Positions 8,789-17,216 of a DNA stretch of 64,000 nt are shown piece by piece. Position 1 is the stretch's first letter, and each line of letters begins with the position of its first letter. The DNA is from Paenochrobactrum pullorum. Lineage in GTDB: Bacteria > Pseudomonadota > Alphaproteobacteria > Rhizobiales > Rhizobiaceae. Location of the stretch: NCBI RefSeq assembly GCF_041929845.1, contig NZ_JBHEEH010000002.1:242033-306032 (forward strand), read 5' to 3'. Position numbers and translations under genes: made by a program. Below the pieces are notes generated by a model that saw only the letters and a program-made list of their open reading frames with translations, was not told the origin of the DNA and ran no database searches.

Positions 8789-9796
8789 ATGAAGCACATG
8801 ACACCTTTATCCGTTCTAGACCTTTCTCCAGTGCCTGCCGGCAGCACGCCGGCTCAATCTTTGCGCAATACCGCAGAGCTTGCACAACTTGCAGAAAAAC
8901 TCGGCTACCACCGCTATTGGCTGGCCGAGCATCATAATATGCCGGGCATTGCCAGTGCCGCGACATCTGTCGTAATTGGTCATGTGGCATCTCACACCAA
9001 AACAATCCGCGTTGGCGCGGGCGGCATTATGCTGCCAAACCATGCGCCATTAGTGGTGGCGGAGCAGTTTGGTACACTCGCCTCGCTCTATCCGGGACGT
9101 ATAGATTTAGGGCTTGGTCGTGCACTGGGCACAGATCAATTTACCGCCCATGCATTGCGCAGAAATCTCAATAGTGATGCCAATGCTTTTCCACAGGATG
9201 TAGTGGAACTGATGGGTTATTTCCGCCCGGTTGAAGAAGGCCAGCGTGTGCAGGCAGTGCCGGGCGGTGGGCTTGATGTGCCGGTCTGGATTTTGGGCTC
9301 CAGCTTGTTTGGTGCGCAATTGGCCGCGATGCTAGGCTTGCCTTATGCTTTTGCCTCACATTTTGCACCCGCTGATATGGAGCGCGCGATTGATATTTAC
9401 CGCGAGCGTTTTGAGCCATCCGAGCATTTGGATAAGCCTTATGTGATGGTGGGCTTGAATGTGATTGCAGCCGATACTGATGAAGAAGCGCAATTTCTGT
9501 TTTCATCGCAATTACAGGCTTTTGTGAACTTGCGCACCGGTCAGCCTGGTTTGTTACCAGCACCGGTTGAAGGTTATATGCAAAATCTGGATGCTTCGGC
9601 ACAATCGGTTATCCAGCATGCGCTTTCTTGCCGTGTTGTTGGTGATCCGGAGAGTGTTGGCAATGGTATCCACGATTTTATCAAGCGCACCGGTGTTGAT
9701 GAATTGATGCTGACAGGCATGATCTATGATCATCAAAAACGTATGCGTTCTTATGAAATTGCCGCACAATCCTATGCCAAGGTCGCTGCCTCCTGA
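8789..9796 (+). CDS. LLM-class flavin-dependent oxidoreductase
   Basis: A luciferase-like TIM-barrel protein of about 335 residues. Family signatures include LSVLDLSPVPAGSTPAQSL at the start, RYWLAEHHNMPGIASAATSV, and RIDLGLGRALGTDQ. Members use FMN or F420-type cofactors; bacterial ones with this N-terminus are usually annotated as MsnO8-type monooxygenases of unknown substrate. The start is uncertain: ATGs at 8750, 8789 and 8798 are all in frame, none with a good ribosome site; 8789 keeps the conserved LSVLDL close to the N-terminus. Its 3' end overlaps the convergent LysR gene by 25 bp. Confidence 0.85.
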   Translation: MKHMTPLSVLDLSPVPAGSTPAQSLRNTAELAQLAEKLGYHRYWLAEHHNMPGIASAATSVVIGHVASHTKTIRVGAGGIMLPNHAPLVVAEQFGTLASLYPGRIDLGLGRALGTDQFTAHALRRNLNSDANAFPQDVVELMGYFRPVEEGQRVQAVPGGGLDVPVWILGSSLFGAQLAAMLGLPYAFASHFAPADMERAIDIYRERFEPSEHLDKPYVMVGLNVIAADTDEEAQFLFSSQLQAFVNLRTGQPGLLPAPVEGYMQNLDASAQSVIQHALSCRVVGDPESVGNGIHDFIKRTGVDELMLTGMIYDHQKRMRSYEIAAQSYAKVAAS

Positions 9797-10698
9797 TTAA
9801 CTTCTGCCCTGCTGATTTCGGAGAGTAGCCAGTTTTTAAACGCTTGAACAGTCGGCCGCGCCTGACGAGTTTTAGGTGTGACAAAATAATAATGGCTGAG
9901 GCTTTTAATCTTATGCGGCCAGACAGGAACCAACTGTCCGGCCGCCATTTCTGCATGGATCAAAAATTCCGGCATCAGCGCAATTCCAAGTCCGGCGATA
10001 CATGCCTGACTGACATTGGAGAATTGTTCAAAGCGCATAGAGCTGTGCAATGGCTGTTCAATGCCAAGAGTTTTGAACCAGTGTTCCCAAGCATTTAGGC
10101 GTGATGCCAGATGAAAAAGTGGCATTTTGAGAAGGTCAGCCGGACCAGTCACCGGGTGCGCTTGCAAAAATGCAGGGCTGCATACCGGCATGACCGTTTC
10201 ATCCATTAAAAATTCAAAATCGGCATCCGGCCAATCGGGTTGACCTATATGGATGGCGGCATCGAGATTTTCTTTTTCAAAGTCCACTTTGCCAATACGG
10301 GTGGAAAAATTCAAAATAATATCAGGATATTGCGCCACAAAGCGCGGTATTTTCGGGATCAACCAACGGGTGCCGAATGTGGGCAAAAGTGCTAAATTAA
10401 GCGTGTTGTTGCCCATATGGCTCATTATATTTAAGGATGCTGCACGTATGGCTGCAAGGGCAGGCCGGATGGCTTGCAAATAGCTGCGACCGGCATCAGT
10501 TAAAATAACTTGCCTGCTGTTTCTCTCAAATAAAGCAATATTAAGCTGCGCTTCCAAAGCTGCGATCTGACGGCTGACCGCACCTTGCGTCAGGCTGAGC
10601 TCATCGGCTGCTTCCGAGAAACTTTCATAGCGGCTGACTGCATCAAATGCTGCCAATGCTTTGGTGGATGGTAGGAGCCGTCGCGATACTGATGTCAT
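9772..10698 (-). CDS. LysR-family transcriptional regulator (GcvA-like)
   Basis: A 308-residue LysR regulator. The winged helix-turn-helix occupies residues 10-70 (FDAVSRYESFSEAADELSLTQGAVSRQIAALEAQL) and a periplasmic-binding-protein-like effector domain follows. It is divergent from gcdH and a CoA-transferase gene, and a long perfect dyad with a T-N11-A core sits between them and overlaps this gene's own start codon. That arrangement suggests it represses itself and controls gcdH in response to glutarate or a CoA derivative, as GcdR-type regulators do in other bacteria. The effector is inferred. Confidence 0.88.
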   Translation of the reverse strand: MTSVSRRLLPSTKALAAFDAVSRYESFSEAADELSLTQGAVSRQIAALEAQLNIALFERNSRQVILTDAGRSYLQAIRPALAAIRAASLNIMSHMGNNTLNLALLPTFGTRWLIPKIPRFVAQYPDIILNFSTRIGKVDFEKENLDAAIHIGQPDWPDADFEFLMDETVMPVCSPAFLQAHPVTGPADLLKMPLFHLASRLNAWEHWFKTLGIEQPLHSSMRFEQFSNVSQACIAGLGIALMPEFLIHAEMAAGQLVPVWPHKIKSLSHYYFVTPKTRQARPTVQAFKNWLLSEISRAEVNQEAATLA

Positions 10699-10729
10699 TC
10701 ATCTATGATTAAACGGAATAGATGAATGA
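10695..10729. promoter_or_regulatory. Perfect 12+12 bp dyad, likely LysR operator
   Basis: TCATTCATCTAT (10695-10706) is followed after 11 bp by its exact reverse complement ATAGATGAATGA (10718-10729). The inner ends give the T-N11-A pattern typical of LysR regulators. The left arm overlaps the start codon of the divergent LysR gene (10696-10698) and the right arm lies 73 bp before gcdH. Confidence 0.75.
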
Positions 10730-10801
10730 GTAAACATAGATTGCTGAAAATACGGACTGGTTGCATAATCGGTTATTCTTATTGGAGAGGCAGGAATTTA
10801 T

Positions 10802-11986
10802 ATGTCACGCGCAAGTTTTGTTTGGGATGATCCGTTGTTGTTGGATGATCAGCTGACTGAGGATGAGCGGATGATCCGCGATTCAGCCAGAGGTTTTGCC
10901 AATGATGTGCTGATGCCGCGTATTGAAAAAGCCTATATGGAAGAATCAACCGATCCTGAACTGTTCCGCATGATGGGGCAGGCTGGTTTGCTTGGCGTAA
11001 CACTGCCGGAAGAATATGGTGCAGCCGATGCCAGCTATGTAGCTTATGGTTTGGTGGCGCGTGAAGTGGAACGTATTGATTCTGGTTATCGCTCGATGAT
11101 GAGTGTGCAATCATCTTTGGTGATCTATCCGATTTATGCTTATGGCTCTGAAGAGCAGCGCAAGAAATATCTGCCGGGCTTGGTTTCGGGTGAATTGATT
11201 GGTTGTTTTGGTTTGACCGAGCCTGATGCGGGTTCTGATCCGGCTGGCATGAAGACGCGCGCCGAGAAAATCGACGGTGGTTACCGTCTGACCGGCACGA
11301 AAATGTGGATTTCCAATTCACCGATTGCCGATGTTTTTGTCGTTTGGGCAAAGTCTGCCGCACATGACAACCAAATCCGTGGTTTTGTGCTTGAAAAAGG
11401 CATGAAGGGACTATCCGCTCCGAAAATCGGCGGCAAACTTTCCTTGCGCGCCTCCATCACCGGTGAAGTGGTTATGGATGGTGTTGTAGTCGGTGAAGAC
11501 GCATTGCTGCCGAATGTATCTGGCCTTAAAGGGCCGTTTGGCTGTCTTAATCGTGCGCGCTACGGTATTTCATGGGGCGTGATGGGCGCAGCTGAAGATT
11601 GTTGGCATCGTGCCCGCCAATACGGACTTGATCGCAAGCAGTTTGGCAAACCACTGGCCGGAACGCAGCTTTATCAAAAGAAGCTTGCCGATATGATGAC
11701 CGAAATCACCCTTGGTCTTCAGGCAAGTTTGCGTGTTGGTCGCCTGATGGATGAAGATCGCATGGCGCCGGACATGATTTCACTGATTAAACGCAACAAT
11801 TGCGGCAAAGCGCTCGATATTGCGCGTCATGCCCGTGATATGCACGGCGGTAATGGTATTCAGATTGAATATCATGTGATGCGTCACGCGCAGAACCTTG
11901 AGACCGTGAATACTTATGAAGGCACGCATGATGTGCATGCGCTGATTTTAGGCCGTGCACAGACAGGCATTCAGGCTTTTTACTAA
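10802..11986 (+). CDS. gcdH: Glutaryl-CoA dehydrogenase
   Basis: A 394-residue acyl-CoA dehydrogenase that most resembles glutaryl-CoA dehydrogenase, which oxidises and decarboxylates glutaryl-CoA to crotonyl-CoA in lysine, hydroxylysine and tryptophan breakdown. Seen: CFGLTEPDAGSDPAGMKTRA (FAD/substrate region), TGTKMWISNSPIADVFVVWA, the DMHGGNGI motif, and the catalytic Glu in NTYEGTHDVHALILGRA. The N-terminal FVWDDPLLLDDQLTEDERMI is typical of GcdH. The start follows a GGAGAGGCAGGAA ribosome region. A LysR regulator is divergent and a CoA-transferase follows, which supports a glutarate role over a generic one. Confidence 0.9.
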   Translation: MSRASFVWDDPLLLDDQLTEDERMIRDSARGFANDVLMPRIEKAYMEESTDPELFRMMGQAGLLGVTLPEEYGAADASYVAYGLVAREVERIDSGYRSMMSVQSSLVIYPIYAYGSEEQRKKYLPGLVSGELIGCFGLTEPDAGSDPAGMKTRAEKIDGGYRLTGTKMWISNSPIADVFVVWAKSAAHDNQIRGFVLEKGMKGLSAPKIGGKLSLRASITGEVVMDGVVVGEDALLPNVSGLKGPFGCLNRARYGISWGVMGAAEDCWHRARQYGLDRKQFGKPLAGTQLYQKKLADMMTEITLGLQASLRVGRLMDEDRMAPDMISLIKRNNCGKALDIARHARDMHGGNGIQIEYHVMRHAQNLETVNTYEGTHDVHALILGRAQTGIQAFY

Positions 11987-12022
11987 TTTTTACTAAGTTC
12001 AACATGACCTGTTGGTGATTGT

Positions 12023-12057
12023 GCCCGCTCGCATCATTGCGGGCGGGTTTTTATTTT
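12023..12057 (+). terminator. Hairpin with T-tract between gcdH and the CoA-transferase gene
   Basis: Stem GCCCGC / GCGGGC with a 10-base loop, then GGG and a TTTTTATTTT tract. It lies between two genes of one likely operon, so it may be partial (attenuating). Just before it, the gcdH stop region carries a duplicated TTTTTACTAA. Confidence 0.65.
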
Positions 12058-12073
12058 AAAAGGGCATGATGTA

Positions 12074-13222
12074 ATGGAAAATACACCGGTGGCAGGGCTG
12101 AAAGTGGTCGAGCTTGCCCGTATTTTGGCAGGCCCTTGGGTGGGGCAAACCTTGTCTGATCTGGGCGCTGATGTGATTAAGGTCGAAAGTCCTGAGGGCG
12201 ATGATACGCGTAGATGGGGGCCGCCTTATTTTGATGTCGAGGGCGAGCCGTCTGCCGCTTATTTTCATGGTTGCAATCGTGGCAAAAGGTCAGTGACGGC
12301 TGATTTTCGCGACAAAAAAGGTCAGGACCTTGTTCGTGAATTGGTTAAGCAAGCTGATGTTCTGATTGAGAATTTCAAGCTGGGCGGTTTGGAAAAATAC
12401 GGCCTTGATTATAAGAGCCTTATAAAAATTAATCCGGGGCTGATTTATTGCTCCATCACCGGCTTTGGCCATGAGGGGCCCTATGCCGAGCGGGCAGGTT
12501 ATGATTTTATGATCCAAGGCATGGCCGGTATTATGGATTTGACCGGCGAGCCGGATCGAGAACCACAAAAAATCGGCGTGGCTTTTGCCGATATTTTTAC
12601 CGGCCTTTATAGTGTGATTGCCATTCAATCAGCCCTGATGATGCGCGAGCGCACCGGAAAGGGCCAGCATATTGATATGGCTTTGTTTGATTGCATGACG
12701 GCAGTGCTCGCCAATCAGGGCATGAATTATCTGGCTACCGGCAAGGCGCCAAAACGGATGGGTAATACGCATCCCAATATTGCGCCTTATCAGACACTGC
12801 CGGTATCCGATGGTTATTTCATCATTGCTTGCGGCAATGACGGGCAGTTTGCAAAATTAGTCAAATTGCTCGGACTGCATGGCGTGGCCGAAGATGAAAA
12901 CTATGCCAGTAATGCAGCGCGGGTTAAAAACCGTGATAGCCTGACACAAATGCTGGAAGAACAAACACGTCTATGGACACGTGATGCGCTGTTGGTGGAA
13001 CTTGAAAAACTTAAGATTCCGGCAGGGCCGATTAATTCAGTAGCGGATGTTTTTAGTGATCCGCAATTTATCGCTCGCAATATGCAGATTAATCCGCAAA
13101 ATGTGCCGGGACTACGCACCCCGATCAAATTCTCGGATGCTGAACTCAAGCTGGGACAACGTTCGCCATTATTGGGTGAGCATGATGCGGAAATTGCTGA
13201 ACTGCTTCAAAAGAATAGCTGA
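12074..13222 (+). CDS. CaiB/BaiF (class III) CoA-transferase, probably succinyl-CoA:glutarate
   Basis: A 382-residue family III CoA-transferase. The N-terminal LAGPWVGQTLSDLGADVIKVE and the DFRDKKGQDLVRELVKQADVLIENF segments are typical, and the catalytic Asp is expected in the GQHIDMALFDCMTAVL region. Its place directly after gcdH points to activation of free glutarate with succinyl-CoA as donor, the role of mammalian SUGCT; this is inference from context, since family members differ widely in substrate. Together with gcdH it would feed glutarate into crotonyl-CoA. A strong terminator follows. Confidence 0.85.
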   Translation: MENTPVAGLKVVELARILAGPWVGQTLSDLGADVIKVESPEGDDTRRWGPPYFDVEGEPSAAYFHGCNRGKRSVTADFRDKKGQDLVRELVKQADVLIENFKLGGLEKYGLDYKSLIKINPGLIYCSITGFGHEGPYAERAGYDFMIQGMAGIMDLTGEPDREPQKIGVAFADIFTGLYSVIAIQSALMMRERTGKGQHIDMALFDCMTAVLANQGMNYLATGKAPKRMGNTHPNIAPYQTLPVSDGYFIIACGNDGQFAKLVKLLGLHGVAEDENYASNAARVKNRDSLTQMLEEQTRLWTRDALLVELEKLKIPAGPINSVADVFSDPQFIARNMQINPQNVPGLRTPIKFSDAELKLGQRSPLLGEHDAEIAELLQKNS

Positions 13223-13225
13223 AAT

Positions 13226-13257
13226 AAAAAGCGGCCTGAATTTCAGACCGCTTTTTT
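13226..13257 (+). terminator. Rho-independent terminator after the CoA-transferase gene
   Basis: Stem AAAAAGCGG with CCGCTTTTT, with inner CTGA/TCAG pairing, followed by a run of T. The symmetrical A and T runs mean it may also stop leftward transcripts. Confidence 0.85.
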
Positions 13258-13265
13258 AAAACTTA

Positions 13266-13312
13266 GAGCGCATCCCGAAAAGTGTGAAACAGTTTTCGGC
13301 GTAAGATGCGCG
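13266..13312. repeat. Rhizobial-type palindromic intergenic repeat
   Basis: Nested inverted repeats: GCGCATC (13268-13274) with GATGCGC (13305-13311), and CCGAAAA (13275-13281) with TTTTCGG (13293-13299), around a GTGTGAAACAG centre. This matches from memory the short GCATCCCGAAAAGTGTG...TTTTCGG element scattered between genes in Rhizobiales genomes. A degenerate copy lies at 16363. Confidence 0.6.
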
Positions 13313-13352
13313 TAGAAACATAAAGACTAGAGCGGTTTTGATTGAAACCTCT

Positions 13353-13631
13353 TTAGTGATAGCTTGGCGCGTCGTCATCTTCGTCTTCATCGGGATCGAT
13401 GATGTCGGCAAGGCCGTATTCTTCTACATCAGCCAGAAATGCATCCCATGCTTCCTGATCGGTTTCAAACAGATCTTCATAAACAAAGGAAATGTCATCT
13501 TCATCAATGACTTCCAGTGTCCAGCCATCTTCCTCTTCACGGCGATAAATATCGACCTGAACAGTAATGTCGTCTTCCGTAAATTGTTGGGACAAGGCGG
13601 AGAGAATGAGATTTGAATCTTGTTCGGTCAT
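13353..13631 (-). CDS. Small acidic conserved hypothetical protein
   Basis: A protein of about 92 residues (96 if the in-frame ATG at 13643 is used). I do not recognise a named family. It is very acidic, above all at the C-terminus (DIIDPDEDEDDDAPSYH), and the middle reads as alternating strands and helices (VDIYRREEEDGWTLEVIDE; DQEAWDAFLADVEEYGL), which suggests a compact cytoplasmic fold and not a disordered tail only. It stands alone between two terminator regions. It could be a basic-protein partner or inhibitor, but nothing in the neighbourhood supports a specific role. Confidence 0.65.
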   Translation of the reverse strand: MTEQDSNLILSALSQQFTEDDITVQVDIYRREEEDGWTLEVIDEDDISFVYEDLFETDQEAWDAFLADVEEYGLADIIDPDEDEDDDAPSYH

Positions 13632-13737
13632 ATCATTTTCCAAAAGCGGTTGTGAACGGTTATGTCATTTGAAATGACTATAACATTTTGTTTATATTTT
13701 ATAAATTGATATTCGCTTTTTTAGAAAACTATATCTT

Positions 13738-13830
13738 CGTCATCCTGTTGATGACGCAAAAGAACCGGAATGATAAATCGTTCCGGTTCTTTGAAATTAT
13801 TGCATAAAATAACGGCGCACTATGTGCCGT
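13738..13830 (-). terminator. Cluster of hairpins downstream of the nucleosidase gene
   Basis: Three hairpins lie after the nucleosidase stop on the minus strand: ACGGCGCAC..GTGCCGT (13812-13830); a perfect 12-bp stem AAAGAACCGGAA / TTCCGGTTCTTT (13759-13770 with 13781-13792); and CGTCATC..GATGACG (13738-13756). The middle one has T runs on both strands and should be a bidirectional terminator. Confidence 0.7.
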
Positions 13831-13849
13831 CAAAAATCAGATTATTTTG

Positions 13850-14743
13850 CTATTTTTGCTCTGGCAACGCTTTGATGAAAGCGGAAACGACAGCTGCGGA
13901 GTTGGCCGAAGCCAAGCCCATGAATGTGCCCATTTCGTTTTCGCCGTCGCCGCCGCCGGCAAGATCGGAAAGCGAACGGAATGCAATGAATGGTACGCTA
14001 TTGGTGTCTGCAACATGGGCAACAGCGGCGGATTCCATATCAAGAACGGTCGCTTTGAACGTGTCGAATGAGTATTCGCGGAAATCAGCATTGTCGACAA
14101 ATGCAGTGCCGCTCACGCCATTGCCGCCGACATGAATGGCAGGAGCCTTGGAGAGGCATTTGTTTTCGGCAACGCAATCTTTCAGCTTTACTGCTGCGGC
14201 CACTTTGGTGGCTGTTTCTAACAGCTTGCCATCAACTTTAAACCAGAATTTTTTCTCCATCTGGCCGCCGTCGCGCGCAACGCTGACTTCACGCGGGAAA
14301 ATCATACCGTAATTCGGCAGGGTTGTCGGCATGAAGGACGGGGTGGAGAACTTGCCATCGGTTTCACGCGCATAGACAGCTTCGAGATATTGTCCCCATT
14401 GTTCCGGCACAATCACATCGCCAATATTGAGGGATGGATCAACGCCACCGGCAATGCCTGAAAAGACAATGGCATTGATGTTAAATTTGTCGATGGCCAT
14501 CTGCGTGGTCATGGCTGCATTGACCATACTGACACCGGAGAGGAACAGGACAACGTCCTTTCCCTCAATCTTGCCAGTCAGAAATTTGGTGCCGTTCAAT
14601 TCGATTTCCTGAGGATCGCTGAGCTTTTCTTGCAGGACAACCCATTCCGGTTCAAAAGCAGACATCACGGCGATACGCGATGTGTCATCAGCGAAAGCTG
14701 AGGTGCTGACGGTCAGGGCGAGGAGAGCAGGAATAAATTTCAT
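13850..14743 (-). CDS. Periplasmic MTA/SAH-type nucleosidase (PNP/UDP family)
   Basis: A 297-residue nucleoside phosphorylase/nucleosidase superfamily protein with an N-terminal signal peptide (MKFIPALLALTVSTSAFA). The core resembles 5'-methylthioadenosine/S-adenosylhomocysteine nucleosidase: AVMSAFEPEWVVLQEKL at the start, GIAGGVDPSLNIGDVIVPEQW, and the substrate-binding motif LDMESAAVAHVADTNSVP followed by RSLSDLAGGG with the catalytic Asp. The export signal is unusual for MTAN, which is normally cytoplasmic, and suggests scavenging of purine nucleosides or methylthioadenosine in the periplasm. It is a single-gene unit flanked by terminators. Confidence 0.85.
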   Translation of the reverse strand: MKFIPALLALTVSTSAFADDTSRIAVMSAFEPEWVVLQEKLSDPQEIELNGTKFLTGKIEGKDVVLFLSGVSMVNAAMTTQMAIDKFNINAIVFSGIAGGVDPSLNIGDVIVPEQWGQYLEAVYARETDGKFSTPSFMPTTLPNYGMIFPREVSVARDGGQMEKKFWFKVDGKLLETATKVAAAVKLKDCVAENKCLSKAPAIHVGGNGVSGTAFVDNADFREYSFDTFKATVLDMESAAVAHVADTNSVPFIAFRSLSDLAGGGDGENEMGTFMGLASANSAAVVSAFIKALPEQK

Positions 14744-14862
14744 CTCAATGTCTCTTCATGCGTTGGTGCAGGTGATTATTATTGGCTGATTATGTTAGGT
14801 GAAATCAAGCTTTAAGGCTAAAGCCTCTTAGCTCTATTTCAGTTTTTATTGTATTTAAAACA

Positions 14863-14902
14863 AAAATACTCCCATTATATCAATATGATGGGAGTATTTT
14901 TT
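14863..14902. terminator. Bidirectional terminator after purB
   Basis: Stem AAAATACTCCCAT / ATGGGAGTATTTT with a 12-base loop; T runs on both strands. It lies about 65 bp beyond the purB stop codon on the minus strand. Confidence 0.8.
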
Positions 14903-14967
14903 ATAAAATTAATTTAAATCAGAAAAATGTAATGGAAACCCAATATCTTGTCTGATTTATTTGCCGA

Positions 14968-16275
14968 TTAATTATCACCGAAAACGCGATTGAAAATCGT
15001 ATCAACATGCTTGGTATGGTATGCAAGGTCGAATTTTTCGCGGATTTCTTCTTCGCTGAGGGCTGCACGCACTTCTTCATCAGCCAGCAATTCTTCCAGG
15101 AAATCTTTACCCTGTTCCCAAACCTTCATCGCATTGCGCTGAACCAGACGGTATGAATCTTCACGGCTGATACCAGCCTGAGTGAGCGCCAAAAGCACGC
15201 GCTGTGAATGCACGAGGCCGCGGAACTTATTCATATTGGCTGTCATATTGTCAGGATAGACCAACAATTTTTCAATCACACCGGTGAGACGCGCCAAAGC
15301 AAAATCAAGGGTGACGGTAGCGTCAGGGCCGATCATACGCTCAACGGAAGAGTGCGAAATATCACGCTCATGCCAGAGAGCCACATTTTCCATTGCAGGC
15401 AGTGCGAAAGAGCGAACCATGCGGGCAAGACCGGTGAGGTTTTCTGTCAGCACAGGGTTGCGCTTGTGCGGCATGGCTGAAGAGCCCTTCTGGCCGGGTG
15501 AGAAATACTCTTCCGCTTCCAGAACTTCAGTGCGCTGCAAATGGCGAATTTCAACGGCCAGACGTTCAACCGATGACGCGATGACGCCGAGTGTTGCAAA
15601 ATACATAGCATGACGGTCACGCGGGATCACCTGTGTGGATACAGGCTCGGCTTTCATGCCGAGGGCTTTAGCCACATGTTCTTCAACGCGCGGATCGATA
15701 TTGGCGAATGTGCCAACTGCCCCTGAGATGGCGCAAGTGGCTATTTCTTCACGCGCCGCTACAAGGCGGGCGCGGCAGCGTTCAAATTCGGCATAGGCCA
15801 ATGCCATTTTAAGGCCGAATGTAATCGGCTCGGCATGGATGCCGTGGCTGCGGCCGATGGTGACGGTGTCTTTATGCTCATAGGCACGGGTTTTAAGCGC
15901 TGCCAGCAGCTTGTCGAGATCAGCAAGTAATAGATCAGAGGCGCGCATCAATTGCACGTTGAAGCAGGTGTCGAGAACGTCTGATGAAGTCATGCCCTGA
16001 TGGATGAAACGTGAGTCAGGCCCCACAAATTCTGCCAGATGGGTCAGGAATGCAATGACGTCATGCTTGGTGACAGCTTCGATTTCATCGATACGATCGA
16101 CATCAAACTTTGCTGCACCGCCTTTTTCCCAGATGGTTTTAGCGGATTCTTTCGGGATAACGCCGATTTCAGCCAATGCATCGCAAGCATGGGCTTCAAT
16201 TTCAAACCAAATGCGGAACTTGGTTTCCGGCGACCAGATGGCAACCATTTCAGGGCGGGAATAGCGCGGGATCAT
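14968..16275 (-). CDS. purB: Adenylosuccinate lyase
   Basis: PurB catalyses two fumarate-releasing steps in purine synthesis (SAICAR to AICAR, and adenylosuccinate to AMP). It has 435 residues, the short form common in alphaproteobacteria and Firmicutes. Motifs: IPRYSRPEMVAIWSPETKF at the N-terminus, the TSSDVLDTC and GRSHGIHAEPITFG catalytic regions, and the family signature GSSAMPHKRNP with the mobile catalytic loop. It is followed by a bidirectional terminator and preceded by a degenerate intergenic repeat, so it is probably a single-gene transcript. Confidence 0.95.
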   Translation of the reverse strand: MIPRYSRPEMVAIWSPETKFRIWFEIEAHACDALAEIGVIPKESAKTIWEKGGAAKFDVDRIDEIEAVTKHDVIAFLTHLAEFVGPDSRFIHQGMTSSDVLDTCFNVQLMRASDLLLADLDKLLAALKTRAYEHKDTVTIGRSHGIHAEPITFGLKMALAYAEFERCRARLVAAREEIATCAISGAVGTFANIDPRVEEHVAKALGMKAEPVSTQVIPRDRHAMYFATLGVIASSVERLAVEIRHLQRTEVLEAEEYFSPGQKGSSAMPHKRNPVLTENLTGLARMVRSFALPAMENVALWHERDISHSSVERMIGPDATVTLDFALARLTGVIEKLLVYPDNMTANMNKFRGLVHSQRVLLALTQAGISREDSYRLVQRNAMKVWEQGKDFLEELLADEEVRAALSEEEIREKFDLAYHTKHVDTIFNRVFGDN

Positions 16276-16362
16276 GTGCGTTTCCTAATGTGTATTCGAC
16301 GAGAAAACCAGTTAGGGTAATAACCGGCGGTTTTAAAAAGAAATCAGGCGGATGCCTTTTTA

Positions 16363-16408
16363 CGCATTTTTACGGAAAACCGGTTCCCACTTTTCCTAAA
16401 ATACTCGC
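16363..16408. repeat. Degenerate copy of the palindromic intergenic repeat
   Basis: GGAAAA (16373-16378) and TTTTCC (16391-16396) flank a CCGGTTCCCAC centre, with ACGCATTTTT and ATACTCGC outside. It looks like a diverged relative of the element at 13266, between rpe and purB. Confidence 0.45.
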
Positions 16409-16426
16409 CCGCCTGCAAGAATTCAA

Positions 16427-17104
16427 TTAAGCGCGGGCTTCTTCCGCAGCCTTGCGGATGGCCACGATATTGGCACGGTAGCCCTCCAGATTGCCTGCCT
16501 TGTAAACAGAGGAGCCTGCCACAAGCGAATTGGCACCAGCTTTTGCCGCAGCACCTGCATTGTCCGGTGTCACGCCGCCGTCAATCTGTAAGTCAATCGG
16601 GCGATTGCCAATCAATGCATTGACTTGGGCAATCTTCGGCAGCATCGAACTGATGAATTTCTGACCGCCAAAGCCCGGATTGACGGTCATCACCAAAATG
16701 AGATCGACATCATCAATGACATTTTCGAGCGCTGAAACAGGGGTGCCAGGATTGAGCGCTACACCGGCTTTTTTACCTAGGCCGCGGATGGCTTGCAATG
16801 AGCGGTGCAGGTGAGGGCCTGCTTCCGAATGGATGGTGATGATATCAGAGCCAGCTTTAGCGAAAGCTTCCAGATACGCATCGCAAGGTGAAATCATCAA
16901 ATGAGTGTCGAAAACGGCATCTGTCTGTGGGCGGATGGCTTTGACGACATCCGGGCCAAAAGTGATATTTGGCACAAAATGGCCGTCCATCACATCAATA
17001 TGGATCCAGTCCGCACCGGCGGTCACAACATCTTTGATTTCCTGGCCAAGCTTGGAAAAGTCAGAAGCGAGAATAGAAGGTGCAATGATAATCGGGCGGG
17101 ACAT
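16427..17104 (-). CDS. rpe: Ribulose-phosphate 3-epimerase
   Basis: Rpe interconverts ribulose 5-phosphate and xylulose 5-phosphate in the pentose phosphate pathway. The 225-residue TIM barrel starts MSRPIIIAPSILASDFSKLG, holds DWIHIDVMDGHFVPNITFGP (metal and catalytic Asp), the HSEAGPHLHRSLQAI segment and the VNPGFGGQKFI phosphate-binding loop, ending with LQIDGGVTPDN and VAGSSVY. The start at 17104 is chosen because homologues begin there and an AAGGA site lies upstream; a longer in-frame extension to 17179 is unlikely. It is downstream of the lipid A acyltransferase on the same strand, 112 bp away. Confidence 0.94.
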   Translation of the reverse strand: MSRPIIIAPSILASDFSKLGQEIKDVVTAGADWIHIDVMDGHFVPNITFGPDVVKAIRPQTDAVFDTHLMISPCDAYLEAFAKAGSDIITIHSEAGPHLHRSLQAIRGLGKKAGVALNPGTPVSALENVIDDVDLILVMTVNPGFGGQKFISSMLPKIAQVNALIGNRPIDLQIDGGVTPDNAGAAAKAGANSLVAGSSVYKAGNLEGYRANIVAIRKAAEEARA

Positions 17105-17216
17105 CAAATAATCCTTGTTTGAAAAGCCTTTCAAAGGCTCTGTACCACTATGTGCCGTTAGCATGTCCGGCACAGTCATTCAAGTTTGTGCGAGGACGCG
17201 TCAGATAAAACTTAAG

